From: Succinivibrio dextrinosolvens
GTDB lineage: Bacteria > Pseudomonadota > Gammaproteobacteria > Enterobacterales > Succinivibrionaceae
Assembly: GCF_011065405.1 (NCBI RefSeq)
Contig: NZ_CP047056.1
Coordinates: 2,626,747-2,690,746 of the forward strand
Reading direction: 5' to 3'
Length of the DNA stretch: 64,000 nt
A program made the translations under genes and the position numbers. How positions within the stretch are numbered: the first letter of the stretch is position 1; the number at the start of each line of letters is the position of its first letter. The notes beneath the pieces were generated by a model. The model saw only the letters and a list, made by a program, of their open reading frames with translations. It was not told where the DNA came from and ran no database searches. Shown piece by piece: positions 44,514-54,073 of this stretch.

Positions 44514-45905
44514 TTATGCTTGTACAACATGCATGGTTGTATAAGCATTTTTAGGCATCCTTGGAGTTTTAGATACAACTTCAATTATATGTCTAATGCT
44601 TTTACCTCTCATGCGGTTAGTAAAACTAGGAGCGCTTTTGGTATACGTTTTGAACAGTTCAAGATGACGTTCAATGTATGACTTCAAGCGTTCTGCACTA
44701 TCAAGTGCCAGCTCTATTATGTCCATGAAGTGGCACTTTATACGATTCACCAGTTTCTTTGGTGAAAAGGTTGTATCAGCAGCCTTTTGCAGCTGCTGAC
44801 CAATAATCAGCTTGAGCAGATAAACAATCTGGCTCAGGTAAATAAGGGCCTGCACAATACCTGATTTACGGGTATTACACTTTTTGAGTGAGCAGAATCC
44901 CTTAAGTATTCTGAAGGAGATTTCGACCTGCAATCTGGCTCGGTACAGTTCTCCTATCTGAATGGCATCAAGAGTATCCTTCGGGATATTTGTTGCGATG
45001 TATACATGTTTATCCAAAGCTTCATTGTATACGGCAACAATTCTCTGTATTGAGCCTTCAGCAGTTAATACTTCAAAATCAAAGGTGCATTTTTTGTTAA
45101 AGAATTCATCTTTGATTTTGTAGTAGGTATTAAACCTTGTTTTAACATTTTTAAATTCGGTAACTGTTCCATCGGCGTTGTACTGATTGTAACTGACAAC
45201 TTCCAGAGCAGAACCAGATTTAAGTTTAATCAGATAGTATCCCTTTGCAAGGGCTATCTTAGGAAACAGCTTTTTTGATGGATATCCGGCATCGGCAAGC
45301 AGCAGTCTGTTTTCAAGTTTATACAGGCTGATTTCTTTTCTCTCAGAGGCAACTCCTGAGGTTATTGAAGAACTCAGCTCTGTAAATGAACTTAATGACA
45401 GGGTGCGATGCAGTTTGGCTTCATTGGCATCTTCAAATTTGCCTTTGTACTCTCTGCAGTTGCACGCAATTTCACTGCCGTCCTGAATCACGATATCAGT
45501 AAGGTTAGGCATTTTTAACTTTTATGCATCAACAAGCTCTTTTGTATCTGACAGAACCTCTTTGATACTGATTTCATTGAGTCTGTCACAAAGAGACTTA
45601 AGGAACACTGGCATTTGCTTTTTATCGAGAAAATCGTAAAAAGGCTCCCAGGATAGAGACTCTTTACCTTTCTTAAGCATGTTGCAGGTGTATTCGTAGT
45701 GAATATTCCTGAGAGTAAATTCCTTGTCTCTGTTTAAAATACCAATGACCGTGTAAATAAATACAGCAGGGTCAAACAGGCGGCTTCTGACAACAAGTTT
45801 GGTGTCATAAGCCAGATTATAAATTTCGAGATCTGATAATACAGACTGTAGTAATGAGCTTAGAGAATTTGAAGAAAGATCTGATCTAGGATACAATGAG
45901 GACAT
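44514..45905 (-). pseudogene. IS4-type transposase with an in-frame stop
   Basis: Two open frames on the same reading frame are separated by a TAA (45522-45524) and three codons. Joined they give a 463-codon DDE transposase: a helical N-terminal domain, DGSEIACNCREYKG (first Asp), LLLADAGYPSKKLF (second Asp) and YRARLQVEISFRILK (Glu, the Y-x-R-x3-E-x6-K-like signature of IS4). Only the stop breaks it. A short inverted pair GCGGTTGCTCCATTTT (45906-45921) / AAAATGAACAACCGC (45948-45962) just upstream may be part of the element end. Confidence 0.85.
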
Positions 45906-46031
45906 GCGGTTGCTCCATTTTGTTTTTGTTGATTGCTATTTAATAATAAAATGAACAACCGCTTCTTTGAAGCCTCATCTTTTTAGATCGATATCTTTTC
46001 TAAATTAATCAGCTAATTACCCGTATAGTAT

Positions 46032-46384
46032 TTAAGATCCCGTGTATGTACAAGGAATAGGCACACCAGCAACTTCAAAATAATGCTCTCCCCAGCTGCA
46101 TAAAGCTTCTACGATGGGAACGAGTGATTGCCCGAATTCCGTCAGGGAGTACTCTGTTTTGGGTGGAACAACTGGGTAAAGTGTACGAATGATGATCTCG
46201 TCTTCTTCCAGTTCTTTGAGCTGCTTACTGAGCATTCTCGGTGTCGCTTGCGGAACAGCCTTCTGTATCTCATGATATCGCCGGGTTCCATTGATAAGTT
46301 CGTAAACGATCAAGGCGTTATATTTCCCACCAATCACATCCATAGCCGCTTCAACTGGACAGTTGTAGGTCTTGATCTTCTCAA
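46032..46384 (-). pseudogene. HxlR-family regulator, 5' truncated
   Basis: The frame gives KTYNCPVEAAMDVIGGKYNALIVYEL and then the winged-helix of HxlR regulators (PQATPRMLSKQLKELEEDEIIIRTLYPVVPPKTEYSLTEFG, split here by position only). CPVEAAMDVIGGK is the conserved family start and normally lies about ten residues in. Here the reading frame is closed by a TAA just upstream, at the junction with the acetyltransferase fragment. Translation could begin at an internal ATG (46343), giving a 103-residue protein without the redox-sensing Cys, so function is doubtful. Confidence 0.7.
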
Positions 46385-46630
46385 TTTACACCGATGGGAA
46401 GAAGACAACATCTCGGAATAGCAAAACCGGTCAAAATCGGAAATGATGTCTGGATTGGAGGGAATGTAACAATTCTTCCGGGAGTAACTATTGGGAACAA
46501 TGTCGTGGTGGCTGCAGGAGCAGTTGTTACGAAAGATATTCCAGATAATTGTCTGGTTGGCGGAGTTCCTGCAAGAAAGATAAAAGATATCGAAAACGAT
46601 TTGGGAGAGAGCATGGATTCGGAAAGATGA
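46382..46630 (+). pseudogene. maltose/galactoside O-acetyltransferase, C-terminal fragment
   Basis: The plus-strand frame carries the left-handed beta-helix end of a LacA/Maa-type acetyltransferase: [38 protein letters not shown] and [10 protein letters not shown]. The N-terminal two thirds are missing; homology begins right at the point where the opposite-strand HxlR gene is truncated. An in-frame ATG at 46394 would allow a 78-residue peptide, but with an incomplete active site. Confidence 0.8.
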
Positions 46631-46801
46631 AGAGCGAAATCGGAGGATTTCCTCCGCAGGATTAAAGAATTACGGCTGGTGGAGATTAAGTTCTCTGCTG
46701 GTCATAATTTTTAATTAGTAACTCTAGTTTTGCATTTCGATTTTAACTAGAAATCGGCTAATAAATGTGGTGCTAGACCGCATCTATATAGTCTTTATCA
46801 G

Positions 46802-47026
46802 TTAATATTGAACTGCAAAAGTTGAGTTAATAAATCCATCTTTATTCATGCTGTTTTTAAAAGGCAGATAATAAATCCAAGGCATGAACCGCCAAAGCTT
46901 CCCCTGATCTACTAATTCTTTAAGCTGCTGTCTTAAATAACCTTTTGAACTACATGGTAGTTCGGAGGTAAGAATCGGTTCACCGTCATCTTTGAAGTTA
47001 GCTTTCAAATAATCATATAAAGACAT
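46802..47026 (-). CDS. small winged-helix protein resembling the N-terminus of AbiEi/DUF6088 antitoxins
   Basis: A 74-residue frame with a good ribosome-binding site (GGAGAG before ATG 47026). The pattern KDDGEPILTSELP, GYLRQQLKELVDQGKLWRF, WIYYLPFKN is that of the N-terminal winged helix in AbiEi-type or DUF6088 proteins, which are usually 180 residues or more. This copy stops early after a non-conserved tail (NKDGFINSTFAVQY), so it may be truncated. The IS630 element is inserted 18 bp upstream of its start, which may have replaced its promoter. The partner toxin gene is not visible. Confidence 0.45.
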   Translation of the reverse strand: MSLYDYLKANFKDDGEPILTSELPCSSKGYLRQQLKELVDQGKLWRFMPWIYYLPFKNSMNKDGFINSTFAVQY

Positions 47027-47944
47027 ACTCTCTCCTTTTTTTATACGACTAGTATAACATTCGCTAAATTCGTTAACTAATTTTTAACTATCGTGATATA
47101 ATACCTCTATACTGTAAATATAAGGGGTATTCTTATGGCACGACCTAAAAAGTTTCTCAAAACATTATCTGAGGAAGAGTTAATAAAAATCAAAGAGCTC
47201 TCAAACTCCAGAAAAGAAGAAGTAAGAAAAGTTCAAAGAGCAAAAATTATACTTCTTGCTTCTCAAGGTAATTCTAATGAAACTATATCCAAAGAGGTTG
47301 GTGTTTCAATACCGACAATATGTAAGGTCTTAAAGAAATGGACTGTATTTGATCTTGATGCAGCTCTCTCTGATTTAGCTCGTTCAGGAAGACCTCCGGT
47401 AATTGATGTTGCTGCAAGGACATGGATCATCCAGCTTGCATGCCATTTACCCCAGGATTATAAAGATGGTCCACATTCTCAGTTATGGACAATAACAAGT
47501 TTGTGCAATTATATACATAAACATTGCATGAATGAAGGTCACGAATGTCTTGCTAATGTACAGGAGTCAACTGTTTGGGAGATCCTAAATAGTAACGATA
47601 TAAAGCCACATAAGATCAAATATTATCTTGAGAGAAAAGATCCTGATTTTAAAGAAAAAGCAAAGAAGGTCTTATTGTTGTATAAGAGAGTTGCCTGGAT
47701 TTTGCAGATGACAAGAGAGCAGACTGAAGAAGGGGTAAGTGCCTCAAAACTGTCTGGAGAGGTTGTTATATCTTATGATGAAAAACCAGGAATTCAAGCA
47801 ATTGGCAATATAGCCCCAGATTTAAGACCCAATCCGGCAGTTGGAGCAAGATGCGTAGGTCGAGATTATGAATATAAAAGATACGGAACGCTGTCTCTTT
47901 TAGCTGGGATTGATCTTATGAGTGGTGAAGCGAAAAACGCAGCT

Positions 47945-48120
47945 TTCTTCGGTCCATTATCGCAACATAACATAAGTCCAAATCCGCATGTTAACCTAAG
48001 TCCATCGTCGCAAAATAACATGAGTCCATCTGCACAATATAACCTCGGTCCAAATTCCTCACAATAAAATTTAGCATGCCCCTATAATTCCGCAGAATAA
48101 CTTCGGTCCATACTTTTATG
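47945..48120. repeat. left array of IS21 transposase-binding repeats
   Basis: Degenerate units of about 23-24 bp with the core GTCCA...CGCA...TAAC repeat about five or six times (for example from 47950, 47976, 47999, 48023, 48047 and 48106). Such multiple terminal repeats are typical of IS21 ends and bind IstA. Confidence 0.75.
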
Positions 48121-48302
48121 TTGCAAATCTTTTCTTTGGCAGCTGTGACCTTTTAAGGAAATCTTCCCTTTTAGATGGTAAAAGCAGAGATCAATATAGC
48201 AAGAGAATTGTTGTAAAACCAGTTAGAATAATAGAAAGATGAAGCCTTAGCAACTGATAATGGCCACCTTGAAGTAGCCATTACAGTTTTAGATGATGTT
48301 AA

Positions 48303-49043
48303 CTACCTTCTTGAAGCTCCTTGTAGAGTTATGACTTTAGCTGGATGGAGTAATCTGTCAATTATTGCATCGCTCTGCGTAGATTTTCCTAGCAGTTGTT
48401 CAAATCCCTCTATTTTTAGCTGGCTGGTGATTATAACCGGTTTTAATCTCCATCTTAGATCGAGGATATGAAACAGAGTTTCCTCAACTTTTTGATCAAG
48501 CTTTCCTTGCAGACCGAAGTCGTCAAAGGTTATTACGCTATATTTAACAATCTGTTTAAGAAATAAAGCCATACTCTTGGTATCGTTCATACGAATCATT
48601 ACATCGTTTGCAAAATCTCCCCAGCGGTAACATCTTACTGAAATACCTGATTTGCAGAGATTATACGCAATCGCTGATTCTAACGCTGTTTTCCCAACTC
48701 CTGTCGAACCTATAATGATAATGTTTTTGATATCATCAGTAGCCCAGATATTACTTGCTAAATAGGCTAGATCATCGTTTGTAATTCCATCATCTTTTTC
48801 AAACTTAAGCTGATTAAAAGTGATTGAATCTCTAATATGGGCATTTTTTACCAGTCTGTTGTATTTTCTGTTTGCAGAATATACTTCCTGACAACTAACC
48901 ATTTGATCGATTCTATTTACAAAGCTGACTTGAGAATAAACTCCTTCATTTTCAAGCTGATTTCTAAGATCGTCAGCCATTCCGATCATCCCTAGTTTAT
49001 TGAGTCTAACAATAAGTTCTTCCTGATTATTTAATAACTTCAT
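48303..49043 (-). CDS. istB: IstB-type ATP-binding helper of the IS21 element
   Basis: A 246-residue DnaC/IstB-type AAA+ ATPase. Walker A is IIGSTGVGKT near 108-117, Walker B SVITFDDFG near 166, and the C-terminal ITSQLKIEGFEQLLG and IIDRLLHPAK are the conserved IstB segments. It regulates target choice and strand transfer by IstA. Start ATG 49043. Intact in contrast to istA, so it is probably idle here unless IstA is supplied from elsewhere. Confidence 0.9.
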   Translation of the reverse strand: MKLLNNQEELIVRLNKLGMIGMADDLRNQLENEGVYSQVSFVNRIDQMVSCQEVYSANRKYNRLVKNAHIRDSITFNQLKFEKDDGITNDDLAYLASNIWATDDIKNIIIIGSTGVGKTALESAIAYNLCKSGISVRCYRWGDFANDVMIRMNDTKSMALFLKQIVKYSVITFDDFGLQGKLDQKVEETLFHILDLRWRLKPVIITSQLKIEGFEQLLGKSTQSDAIIDRLLHPAKVITLQGASRR

Positions 49044-49056
49044 GATGCCACCTCAG

Positions 49057-50769
49057 TTAATTCTTTTTGTTTGTTCTGAAAAGATCTGTTGTTGTTCTTA
49101 AAAAAGCCGTTGATGATTCAGAGCGTATCCTTTTTTCTTCCGGTTCGAATTGCAGTTCCGTTTGAATCGGCAACTGTCCATTATGGCTGTCAGCGTAAGC
49201 TGTAACATCTTTAACAGCAGCATCAAATACATAGCTGTTTATTGGTTTTAAGGTAGGATCGTGAAGCAGACTCTGAATGGCACAGTTATATATAAGGTGC
49301 ATGTTAGGATTGCGTCTGTATTTATTGATTAGGTGGATACAACCCTTTTATTGTCTAAAAGTTATCTGATCTGCTAAGAAGAGCAATACAGAAATTTAGT
49401 AAATCAGGACTCAGTGCTCGCGCAGCATTGTAGATATCATCTGGTGTTTTATATTTCAGCTCCTTTTCTTTTACAGCCCTGTGGGCTTCGGGCATATGTT
49501 CCTGTTTTGTTATATATTGACCTGTACCACTTATTCTGACATGACTTGCAATCATTTTATGATTTAACCATATGTTGATCATTCCCCCTGAGATTTCTGC
49601 TTCTGCAACCTTATTTACATATTTATACGGTACTGAGTAGAAATTCTCGTAGATTTCTACATGGTAGTCTTTGTAAATGACTAGGGATGGTATATAGTCA
49701 GTAAAGGGAGGAAGGATCATTTCTAAAGGTCTTGAAGCAGGTTTTTCGTATCGCTCAAACAAAACCTTTCTAGGTGAGAATTTCTCCTTCTAAAAGGAGC
49801 TGAGTTTATGTACTCATTTACCTTTTTCATGAGATCTATATTTGCTTCATCGAGATATAAAATTCCTTCATCCATTCGCGTCAGACATCGAGATTGAATT
49901 AGATTAACCTCTGTTTCTACTGCGGTTTTCTCGTTTGGTTTATAAGGATTATTTGGATTTACACTGACCCCACATTTACGCATATACCTCTCGAATCCAG
50001 GCGTAAAAATGGATTCATATCCAACAGTATGTTTGACAATCATTGACTTTGGATTATCAACAAGTAGCTGTCTAGGCAAACAGCCGAAGTACATCAGCCC
50101 ATCCCTAATACCATCAATTGTATCTTCTGTTGTTAATGAAGGAACAAATCTAGCGTATGTAAAATAGCTTGAGGCCCAGCACAAGACCATTACATTGTAA
50201 TATGCAGTATTACCTTGATTATCTAGGATAGCGAATTTCTGTCCACACCAGTCAAGTTCCAGCTCATCTCCGTATATATGGTCTCGATGCATATCAACCT
50301 TAGGATCCTGATTAGCCTCAATTGCCTTGTTAAGTCTGGTCCTAAAAGATGTTTCTCCTAATGGCTTCAGTCCTTTTCGTGCTGCATCCTTTGTATAATC
50401 AACGTATATATCAGCCTTGCTGAGTTTTGCCTCAAAATATGTTTTCAAATATTCATCAATATCTGGCTCATATACATCCATTGAATTGGGCTCAATATTG
50501 CGGTGTTTTATGATTTTATTTTTTTCTCTTGGGGTATCTCCTATATTGGCTGTATTTCCATAAACGATTTGAACAAGCTGTTCATCAGAAAGGGCGTGAA
50601 TATCCTGAATACAGCTTATCCCTTTGTCTTTTAATATTTTCGAATACCTGATAAGAGTGGATCTTGCCAGATGGAGCTCTCTAGCTATTTGTCTCTGTGG
50701 TTTACCTAAAAAAAGTTCAGTGCATATCGAGCGTAACTGAGTAACATTCATAATTTTTCCCTGATTCAT
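49057..50769 (-). pseudogene. IstA transposase of the IS21 element, broken by frameshifts
   Basis: Three frames cover one IstA. 50769-49723 gives the HTH (KPQRQIARELHLARSTLIRYSK) and the DDE core (DELELDWCGQKFAI, MYFGCLPRQLLVDNPKS, NPYKPNEKTAVETEV). A frameshift near 49765-49790 moves to the frame 49762-49355 (LFERYEKPASRPLE, FYSVPYKYVNK, MPEAHRAVKEKE). After a stop at 49355 a further frame 49302-49057 continues the C-terminal helices. At least one frameshift and one more disruption exist, so the protein is very likely inactive. Confidence 0.8.
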
Positions 50770-50907
50770 TTCAGGTCTCCAGTGACTGCAGCAACATTAC
50801 TGCATTACTAAGTTTAGAAATAAACAGGAAAAGAAAAGATTTCAGAGAGAATGATGAAAATAGAAATATTTATGAGAATGATTTTGGACTCAGGATATCT
50901 GCAGCTG

Positions 50908-51045
50908 TGGACCTATGTTAACTTGCGTTTTTGGACCTAAGTTAGTTTGCGGACTTGGACACATGTTACTCTGCGTTCTAGGACCGATCTTATGTTGCGC
51001 GCATGGACTCATGTTATTTTGCGGAAGTGGACCGATCTTAGCTGC
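50908..51045. repeat. right array of IS21 transposase-binding repeats
   Basis: Six degenerate units of about 23-24 bp with the core GGACC...ATGTTA...TGCG, from about 50911, 50933, 50956, 50981, 51004 and 51028. The units are inverted relative to the left array. They also fall in the region upstream of istA and may hold its promoter. Confidence 0.8.
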
Positions 51046-51506
51046 GTCGTCCGGTGAAGTTATAGGGTTGGTCAGAAAAAGTCATACAAGTGCAGATTTT
51101 ATTGACTTCTTAAAAACAGTCGATGATAAATATGATAAGGATTTAAAGATAAGCATTATCTTGGATAATCATTCTGTACATAGGTGTAGAGATGTAATGG
51201 AATTTCTTGCATCAAAGCCAGAAAGATTTGAATTTACTTTTACTCCTAAGCATGCATCATGGTTAAATCTGATTGAGAGTTTCTTTAGTAAATGTGCCAA
51301 ACAATGTCTAAAACATCTAAGGGTAAATTCTATAGAAGAGTTGAAGACTCATATAGAATCATGGCTAAAGGAAACTAATGAAACCCCTGTAGTGTATAGA
51401 TGGCAATGGAAGTTAGAAGATATACAGGGGGCTTTCGCAGATAAAGATTAGTAAACGAAATTAGCGAATAATGTACTAGGAGTACGCTATTATTCCTTTT
51501 TTAGGT

Positions 51507-51773
51507 TTAACTTCTTTTGGATCTAGCCAAAATAACATATTGTTTTTTCATAAAAACTTCAATATTATCTTCATAAATAAATTCATGCGGTTCTTTATCA
51601 TCATCACTTCTTAAATAGTACCAATATTCCAGATTTTGCATAAACCATCTGGTTCTGTTTAACTTGGAAAAGAGAATCGCAATATTACAAAAGTCATCTG
51701 ATTCATTATGGCCCAAATATCTTCTTGCACCTTCTTCATCAAATGCATCAAGACCATATTTTTTGTAAATCAA
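51507..51773 (-). CDS. unrecognised small protein, possibly a gene fragment
   Basis: An 88-residue frame rich in aromatic and acidic residues (RTRWFMQNLEYWYYLRSDDDKEP, EFIYEDNIEVFMKK). I recognise no family. It has no ATG or clear ribosome-binding site: the frame opens at a TTG right after a TAA. It lies directly beside the right end of the IS630 element, in the direction of the 74-residue frame on the other side. A fragment of a larger gene cut by rearrangement is the best guess. Confidence 0.35.
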   Translation of the reverse strand: MIYKKYGLDAFDEEGARRYLGHNESDDFCNIAILFSKLNRTRWFMQNLEYWYYLRSDDDKEPHEFIYEDNIEVFMKKQYVILARSKRS

Positions 51774-51920
51774 TTAAATATATTCGTGAACTTGGAAGAA
51801 ATAATCTCTTTTTTATTTGTGTTGCACCAAAAGTAAGTTTACAGTAAATAAAATATCTGTAAAGAAGATTACAAAATATTTATAGGTAATTCATTGTGTT
51901 ATCAATGGATGATTTATAAC

Positions 51921-51936
51921 TGTGATCGTTGTCATT
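51921..51936. promoter_or_regulatory. CRP-like half-conserved palindrome upstream of the sugar ABC operon
   Basis: TGTGA (51921-51925), 6 nt, TCATT (51932-51936): eight of ten CRP core positions. It is about 70-85 bp upstream of the first gene of the operon. Catabolite control of a sugar-uptake operon would be normal, but the match is imperfect. Confidence 0.4.
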
Positions 51937-52004
51937 TTATTATCAATAAATTACTTTACAATAATTCGTAAATGTATAAAGAACTTTATAAAAAAGGTGA
52001 TGAG

Positions 52005-52988
52005 ATGACAAAAATTCGTTTTGCAACCCGTTTAAATTCATTTGCTTCAAAGAGTCATGTATTTTGGCCTGAGCTGAAAGGAAAGCCATCTGTAAGACAG
52101 ATGATTGACAGAGCTGCAACTGTAAATGGACTTACTGATTTAGATCTTAACTATCCTCAGCACATCAAAGATGATGCTGCTGATTTAAAACAGTACATTG
52201 AGGATAAAGGACTGCATGTAAATGGTATGGCAATGAGATTTAATACTCTGCCAGAGTTTCAGCTTGGAGCATTTACCAATCCGGAAAAGAGAGTAAGAGA
52301 TGCAGCTGTTGAACTAACCAAAAAAGGAATCGACTGCGGACGTACCTTTGGTACAAATCTGATGACTATCTGGCTGGCCCAGGATGGTTTCGATTACTGT
52401 TTTCAGGCTGACTATGACAGAATGTGGGACAACATGATTCAGTGCTTCAGAGAAATCTGTGAATATGCTCCTGACTGCAATATCAGTATTGAATACAAAC
52501 CAAATGAACCTCGTTCCTACTCAATTCTTCCTAATGCAGCAACAACACTGCTTGCAATCAATGATATCGGTATGAAAAACATGGGCGTAACCCTTGATTT
52601 TGCTCACGTTCTATATGCCGGAGAAATCCCTGCCTTTGCAGCCTCTTTGGTTTCAAAGCGAACCAGAATCTTAGGTCTTCATTTAAATGATGGCTGGGGT
52701 AAACGAGATGATGGACTGATGGTGGCTTCAGTAAATCTCAGAGCTACATTGGAACTTATCTGGAAGCTCCGTAAAGAAAACTTTGATGGAGCCTATTACT
52801 TTGACACATTCCCTGATGCCAGCGGAATGGATCCTGTAAAGGAAGCTGAAGTAAACATTATTACAGTAAATAAACTGGTAGAAATTGCAGACAAGCTTTC
52901 ATCAAACAAAGAGCTTGAACAGGCAATCAATGCTCAAAATTCCCCATTGAGTCAGCAGATTGTTAACGAAATGCTACTTAATATCTAA
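52005..52988 (+). CDS. sugar-phosphate isomerase/epimerase-like TIM-barrel protein
   Basis: About 327 residues from ATG 52005, preceded by AAGGTGAT; an in-frame ATG at 51972 would add 11 residues not typical of the family. It belongs to the xylose-isomerase-like/AP-endonuclease-2 TIM-barrel group. Metal-ligand candidates are the Glu in SIEYKPNEPR, the Asp-His in VTLDFAHVL, the His in ILGLHLNDGW and the late YYFDTFPD. Relatives include L-rhamnose, tagatose/psicose and inositol-pathway isomerases. As first gene of an ABC sugar operon with its own kinase and regulator, it probably isomerises the imported sugar or its phosphate. The exact substrate is not deducible. Confidence 0.78.
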   Translation: MTKIRFATRLNSFASKSHVFWPELKGKPSVRQMIDRAATVNGLTDLDLNYPQHIKDDAADLKQYIEDKGLHVNGMAMRFNTLPEFQLGAFTNPEKRVRDAAVELTKKGIDCGRTFGTNLMTIWLAQDGFDYCFQADYDRMWDNMIQCFREICEYAPDCNISIEYKPNEPRSYSILPNAATTLLAINDIGMKNMGVTLDFAHVLYAGEIPAFAASLVSKRTRILGLHLNDGWGKRDDGLMVASVNLRATLELIWKLRKENFDGAYYFDTFPDASGMDPVKEAEVNIITVNKLVEIADKLSSNKELEQAINAQNSPLSQQIVNEMLLNI

Positions 52989-53008
52989 CAAACACAAAGG
53001 AGACTAAA

Positions 53009-54058
53009 ATGAAGTCATTTGCAAAGAAAATTACATTAACTGCATTAGCTGCTGTTTTATGCGGTTCAGTTATGGCTGCTGATTTACAGCCTTTAAATTC
53101 TGATACAGAACCTAACCGTGTTGACTGGACAGAACTTCAGTCTAAGTTTGGCAATGTACCGGCATTAAAAGAAGGAACCCGTTTAGGTGGTGTATCAAAG
53201 ACTTTAACCAATGAATACTGGAGAAGTCTGGGTGAGGGCTATACTGCTGCAGCTAAAAAATATGGTGCAACCGTGTCCTATCTTGCAGCTGCAAATGAAG
53301 ATGATCAGTTAGGTCAGCTTTCAATTGCCGAGACCATGATTACTGAAGGTTATAACGCACTTTTAGCATCTCCTCAGTCAGATGCAAATCTACAGGCCGC
53401 ATTTGATGAGGCCGCCTCAAAGAATATTCCATTTATCAATGTTAATGATGCTGTAATGCCTCTTACTAAATACTATGTTGGCTGTGTTCAGCGTGACAAC
53501 GGTGTTCGTGTAGCCAAGTGGTTTATCGAAAATGTTAAAGAAGGAGGCAAGGTAGCTGTTATTGAAGGTCAGCCTGGTGTATATGCTGCAAAACAGAGAA
53601 CAGACGGCTTTACTCAGACTATCAAGGATTCAGGCAAGTTTGAAGTTGTAGCCTCTGTACCTGCAAACTGGAGTAGAGAGCAGGCATACAATGCAGCAAC
53701 TAATATTCTACAGCGTACCCCTGATTTAATTGGTTTCTATGTAAATAACGACGGTATGGCTTTAGGTGTTGTTGAAGCTGTAAAAGCTGCCAACAGATTA
53801 GGTAAGACCTATGTATTTGGCACCGACGGTATATCTGATGCCTACAAGTCAATTAAGTCTGGAGAACTGTCTGGAACTGTTGATTCTTTCCCTATTTTAA
53901 CCGGTGAAGTTGCAGTTGAGGTCGCTGTGAGAATTCTTGGCGGACAGGAAATTCCTCGTGTAGTATCTACTCCTCAGGCTTTAATTACCAAGGATAACGT
54001 AGATAAATTCTACCAGAAGAATTCTGATGAAATCCTGAAGGCTTTATCTGAAGAATAA
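53009..54058 (+). CDS. periplasmic sugar-binding protein of an ABC transporter
   Basis: A 349-residue Peripla_BP_4/RbsB-like protein. A signal peptide (about 1-23: KK, hydrophobic stretch, SVMA-AD) exports it. Ribose-type features are RLGGVSKTLTNEYWRSLGEGY, ALLASPQSDANLQAAFDEA, VYAAKQRTDGF and FVFGTDGISDAYKSIKSGEL-like segments. AAGGAG precedes ATG 53009, 20 nt after the isomerase gene. It gives the uptake system its specificity; the ligand is likely a pentose, hexose or related polyol. Confidence 0.9.
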   Translation: MKSFAKKITLTALAAVLCGSVMAADLQPLNSDTEPNRVDWTELQSKFGNVPALKEGTRLGGVSKTLTNEYWRSLGEGYTAAAKKYGATVSYLAAANEDDQLGQLSIAETMITEGYNALLASPQSDANLQAAFDEAASKNIPFINVNDAVMPLTKYYVGCVQRDNGVRVAKWFIENVKEGGKVAVIEGQPGVYAAKQRTDGFTQTIKDSGKFEVVASVPANWSREQAYNAATNILQRTPDLIGFYVNNDGMALGVVEAVKAANRLGKTYVFGTDGISDAYKSIKSGELSGTVDSFPILTGEVAVEVAVRILGGQEIPRVVSTPQALITKDNVDKFYQKNSDEILKALSEE

Positions 54059-54073
54059 GTATTGGTGGGACAT

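Larger units (their letters stand above)
47931..51052 (-). mobile_element. IS21-family element inserted in the IS630 transposase gene
   Basis: GGTGAAG lies directly outside both ends (47924-47930 and 51053-51059), a 7-bp target duplication. The ends are imperfect inverted repeats (CGCAGCT and CGGTCCA segments on each side). Contents are istA and istB, both on the minus strand. Length 3122 bp. Confidence 0.88.
47135..51451 (+). pseudogene. IS630-family transposase interrupted by IS21
   Basis: The 5' part (47135-47930) encodes the HTH region (SNETISKEVGVSIPTICKVLKKW) and the first catalytic segment (VVISYDEKPGIQA) up to LMSGE. The 3' part resumes at 51060 (IGLVRKSHTSADFIDFLK) with ISIILDNHSVHR and the SWLNLIESFFSKCAK block carrying the last two acidic residues, ending at 51451. 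Removing the IS21 and one copy of the 7-bp duplication gives an unbroken 395-residue protein. Confidence 0.9.
47044..51484 (+). mobile_element. IS630-family element, split by an IS21-family element
   Basis: Outer inverted repeats match over about 40 bp: the left end at about 47044-47085 (ACTAGTATAACATTCGCTAA) against the right end at about 51445-51484 read on the minus strand (CCTAGTACATTATTCGCTAA). TA occurs at both outer edges (47044-47045 and 51483-51484), as expected for IS630/Tc1 target choice. Without the IS21 the element would be about 1.3 kb. Confidence 0.85.

Noticed and set aside
47951-48067. IS21 end repeats as a possible CRISPR array
   Set aside because: Units are degenerate, contiguous without unique spacers and inverted at the other end of the element; they are transposase-binding repeats.
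49141-49160. tRNA T-loop-like GGTTCGAATT
   Set aside because: It lies inside the istA remnant and no acceptor or anticodon stem surrounds it.
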